Below, piece by piece: positions 62,438 to 64,000 of a DNA stretch of 64,000 bases. The stretch covers positions 1,736,001-1,800,000 of the forward strand of contig NZ_CP017713.1 of assembly GCF_002706425.1 (NCBI RefSeq), read 5' to 3'. Each line of letters starts with the position of its first letter. Position 1 is the stretch's first letter. The translations under genes were made by a program, and so were the position numbers. The stretch is from Loigolactobacillus coryniformis subsp. coryniformis KCTC 3167 = DSM 20001. GTDB lineage: Bacteria > Bacillota > Bacilli > Lactobacillales > Lactobacillaceae. Below the pieces are notes generated by a model. That model had not been told where the DNA came from and did not search any database. It saw nothing but the letters and a program-made list of their open reading frames with translations.

Positions 62438-63145
62438 TTAATCGTTACTGCTGCCGCCAATACCGAATATCCGTAAGAAGAATAAGAATAAGTTAACGAA
62501 ATCAAGGTACAGCTGTAAAGCACCCATGATTGCTAAACCATTTAGATCGGCACGACCAGCATTTTGCACGTACATCATTTTAATTCGTTGGCTATCCCAA
62601 GCGGTCAAACCGATGAAAATGATTACCCCAATAAAGGAGAAAATGTAATCAACCATCGGGTTACGCAGGAACAGATTAACTAGCGTGGCAACTAACAAGC
62701 CGATCAACGCAGCGAAAGCCATTTGGCCGATACCAGCCAAGTTACGCTTGGTTAGTGAGCCATATAGCGCCATCGCGCCAAACGTTCCGGTTGCGGCCAC
62801 AAAGGCAGTCGTGATATTGGCTACACTATAAAAGGATAACGTTAACGCCAACGTCAGCCCATTGATCACCGCAAAACCCATAAACAGCACAAATGACAAG
62901 GCACCACCGCGGCTGGCTTTAAAACTAGTCCCCATGACAAAAGCTAATTCAAGGAAAATCAGCGCGTACAACATGATCGGATTATTGCCGATCAAAGTGG
63001 CAAATTGAACCCGATAAATGGTCAACGCTAAAAACGAAACTAATGCGGAAACGGCTACGCCTAAGCTCATATAACCATAAACTTTAGTCAAATATTGACC
63101 GAGGCTAGCTTCATTAACAATCATATTTCTTGGTTGTTCTTGCAT
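62438..63145 (-). CDS. Bax inhibitor-1 (BI-1/YccA/YetJ) family membrane protein
   Basis: 235 residues with seven hydrophobic segments, the BI-1 layout. Bacillus YetJ of this family is a pH-sensitive calcium leak channel; the role here is inferred. N-terminal SLGQYLTKVYGYMSLGVAVSALVSF and the C-terminal DSQRIKMMYVQNAG ... ALQLYLDFVNLFLFFLRIFG with the conserved Asp residues are typical. RBS GGAGAGG before the ATG. Monocistronic. Confidence 0.92.
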   Translation of the reverse strand: MQEQPRNMIVNEASLGQYLTKVYGYMSLGVAVSALVSFLALTIYRVQFATLIGNNPIMLYALIFLELAFVMGTSFKASRGGALSFVLFMGFAVINGLTLALTLSFYSVANITTAFVAATGTFGAMALYGSLTKRNLAGIGQMAFAALIGLLVATLVNLFLRNPMVDYIFSFIGVIIFIGLTAWDSQRIKMMYVQNAGRADLNGLAIMGALQLYLDFVNLFLFFLRIFGIGGSSND

Positions 63146-63274
63146 TGTATACTTCCTCTCCTACTTCTACTTACTTCGTATTGTAACAAATTACCGGTAG
63201 TTGGCAACTATTTAGTCGTCAGCTTACATCCCGTTTTTTCCGGAGACTACCAGCTCACTTATTGGTGAGTAATG

Positions 63275-64000
63275 CTAGTTATTTTTCAAACTAGAATCAC
63301 TTAACAACGCTTCGTAAGCTTTTTCGTACTTTTGAACGTCACCAGCCCCCATAAACACGACCACGTCATTATGGTATTCCAACAAGGCCGACATATTATT
63401 TAAATGCAACACCGTGCCACCTTTGCTGATTTTAGCACCGAGGTCAGCGCTGGAAACTTTGCCGTCATGTTCACGGGCGGAGCTAAAGATCTCAGTCAAA
63501 TAAACCACATCAGCTAAGCTCAAGCTCTTTGCAAAATCGTCCATATAGGCGATCGTCCGTGAGAAGGTATGCGGTTGGAAGACGGCGATAATTTTCTTAT
63601 CGGGGTATTTCTGCCGTGCTGCATCCAAGGTCGCTTTGATTTCAGATGGATGATGGGCGTAATCGTCTATGATCGTCATATCAGCCATTTTCCGTTCGGA
63701 GAAGCGGCGTTTGACCCCTTGGAAAGTCAAAAGTTCACGCGCAACTTCGGCGTGAGGGATTTTTTCCATATGGCTAACTGCGATCACGGCTAAGCTATTC
63801 AGTACGTTATGTTCACCAAATAAATGGATCACATAGTGGCCTAAGTTTTCATCATGATAGTAAACGTCGAATTCAGAACCGTTGACCGTCCGCAAAATGT
63901 TGCGCGCTTGGAAATCATCACGGTCGCTGGTGCCATAATAATAAACAGGTACGTTGGCTTTTAATTTACGTAATTCAGGATCATCGCCCCAAGCGAAGAT
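63275..64000 (-). CDS. murC: UDP-N-acetylmuramate--L-alanine ligase, C-terminal part
   Basis: Adds L-Ala to UDP-MurNAc in peptidoglycan synthesis. The frame enters from the right edge ([23 protein letters not shown]), so about 241 C-terminal residues are seen and the ATP-binding N-terminal part is outside. Family motifs present: [56 protein letters not shown] and [16 protein letters not shown]. Confidence 0.96.
   Translation of the reverse strand: MFAWGDDPELRKLKANVPVYYYGTSDRDDFQARNILRTVNGSEFDVYYHDENLGHYVIHLFGEHNVLNSLAVIAVSHMEKIPHAEVARELLTFQGVKRRFSERKMADMTIIDDYAHHPSEIKATLDAARQKYPDKKIIAVFQPHTFSRTIAYMDDFAKSLSLADVVYLTEIFSSAREHDGKVSSADLGAKISKGGTVLHLNNMSALLEYHNDVVVFMGAGDVQKYEKAYEALLSDSSLKNN

Noticed and set aside
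1-64000. Defence island, prophage, toxin-antitoxin or biosynthetic cluster
   Set aside because: Every long frame is accounted for by core genes or by three IS elements; no integrase, restriction, abortive-infection or NRPS/bacteriocin genes were seen.

Overview
The window is chromosomal DNA of a low-to-moderate GC Gram-positive bacterium of the Lactobacillales, most probably the family Lactobacillaceae. The evidence is an X-prolyl dipeptidyl-peptidase (PepX), glnRA under a GlnR box, T-box leaders on pheST and thrS, a LiaFSR system, strong AGGAGG ribosome sites, and Firmicutes gene orders: polA-mutM-coaE-nrdR-dnaB-dnaI-thrS-infC-rpmI-rplT, yqeG-yqeH-yhbY-nadD-yqeK-rsfS and mltG-udk-greA. Genus is not resolved. 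Most genes are on the minus strand.

Layout. 1-1.7 kb: start of prp, rplU with leader and promoter, tRNA-Arg(TCT), a small membrane protein and a frameshifted hypothetical gene. 1.8-9 kb: pepX, an IS4-family element, glnRA and an aluminium-resistance-type PLP enzyme. 9-13.3 kb: miaA, then an operon of rhodanese, glucokinase, YqgQ, rhomboid protease and 5-formyl-THF cyclo-ligase, then rpmG. 13.3-21 kb: SMR transporter, L,D-transpeptidase, NdpA-like protein, class B PBP and YfhO. 21-25.3 kb: an IS3-family element and liaFSR. 25.7-32.3 kb: greA, udk, mltG, pheST with T-box. 32.3-41.4 kb: HxlR regulator, Usp, HD protein, rRNA methyltransferase, acylphosphatase, YidC, an ArlRS/LisRK-like two-component system, gnd, rpmF and yceD. 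41.7-43.4 kb: an IS5-family element inside a DUF805 gene, then a DUF1801 protein. 43.5-49.5 kb: the tmcAL to yqeG cluster. 49.8-50.8 kb: a zinc-type dehydrogenase broken by an 8-bp tandem duplication. 50.8-62 kb: translation and replication genes (rplT to polA). 62.4-64 kb: a BI-1 family protein and the C-terminal part of murC.

The most unusual signal is a modular intergenic repeat family. At about ten places, directly in front of the ribosome site of unrelated genes (ynbB-like, smr, PBP, liaF, pheT, pheS, yidC, DUF1801, rsfS, nrdR), the same order of small stem-loops appears. A 5' domain (GGCCAT pairing with ATGGTC around a variable hairpin, followed by GGAACATC) leads to an AT-rich hairpin, then a tiny hairpin, then TAG and the Shine-Dalgarno sequence. 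Hairpin sequences differ between copies but pairing is kept. Some loci carry tandem copies (rsfS, liaF), others only the last module (pheS, pheT). I know of no named family that matches.

Three insertion sequences of three families are present, each with recognisable ends and target duplications. One sits exactly on the pepX stop codon, one splits the yfhO/liaR terminator, and one interrupts the DUF805 gene. Apart from these, the content is ordinary core metabolism. I found no CRISPR array, prophage, or defence or toxin system.
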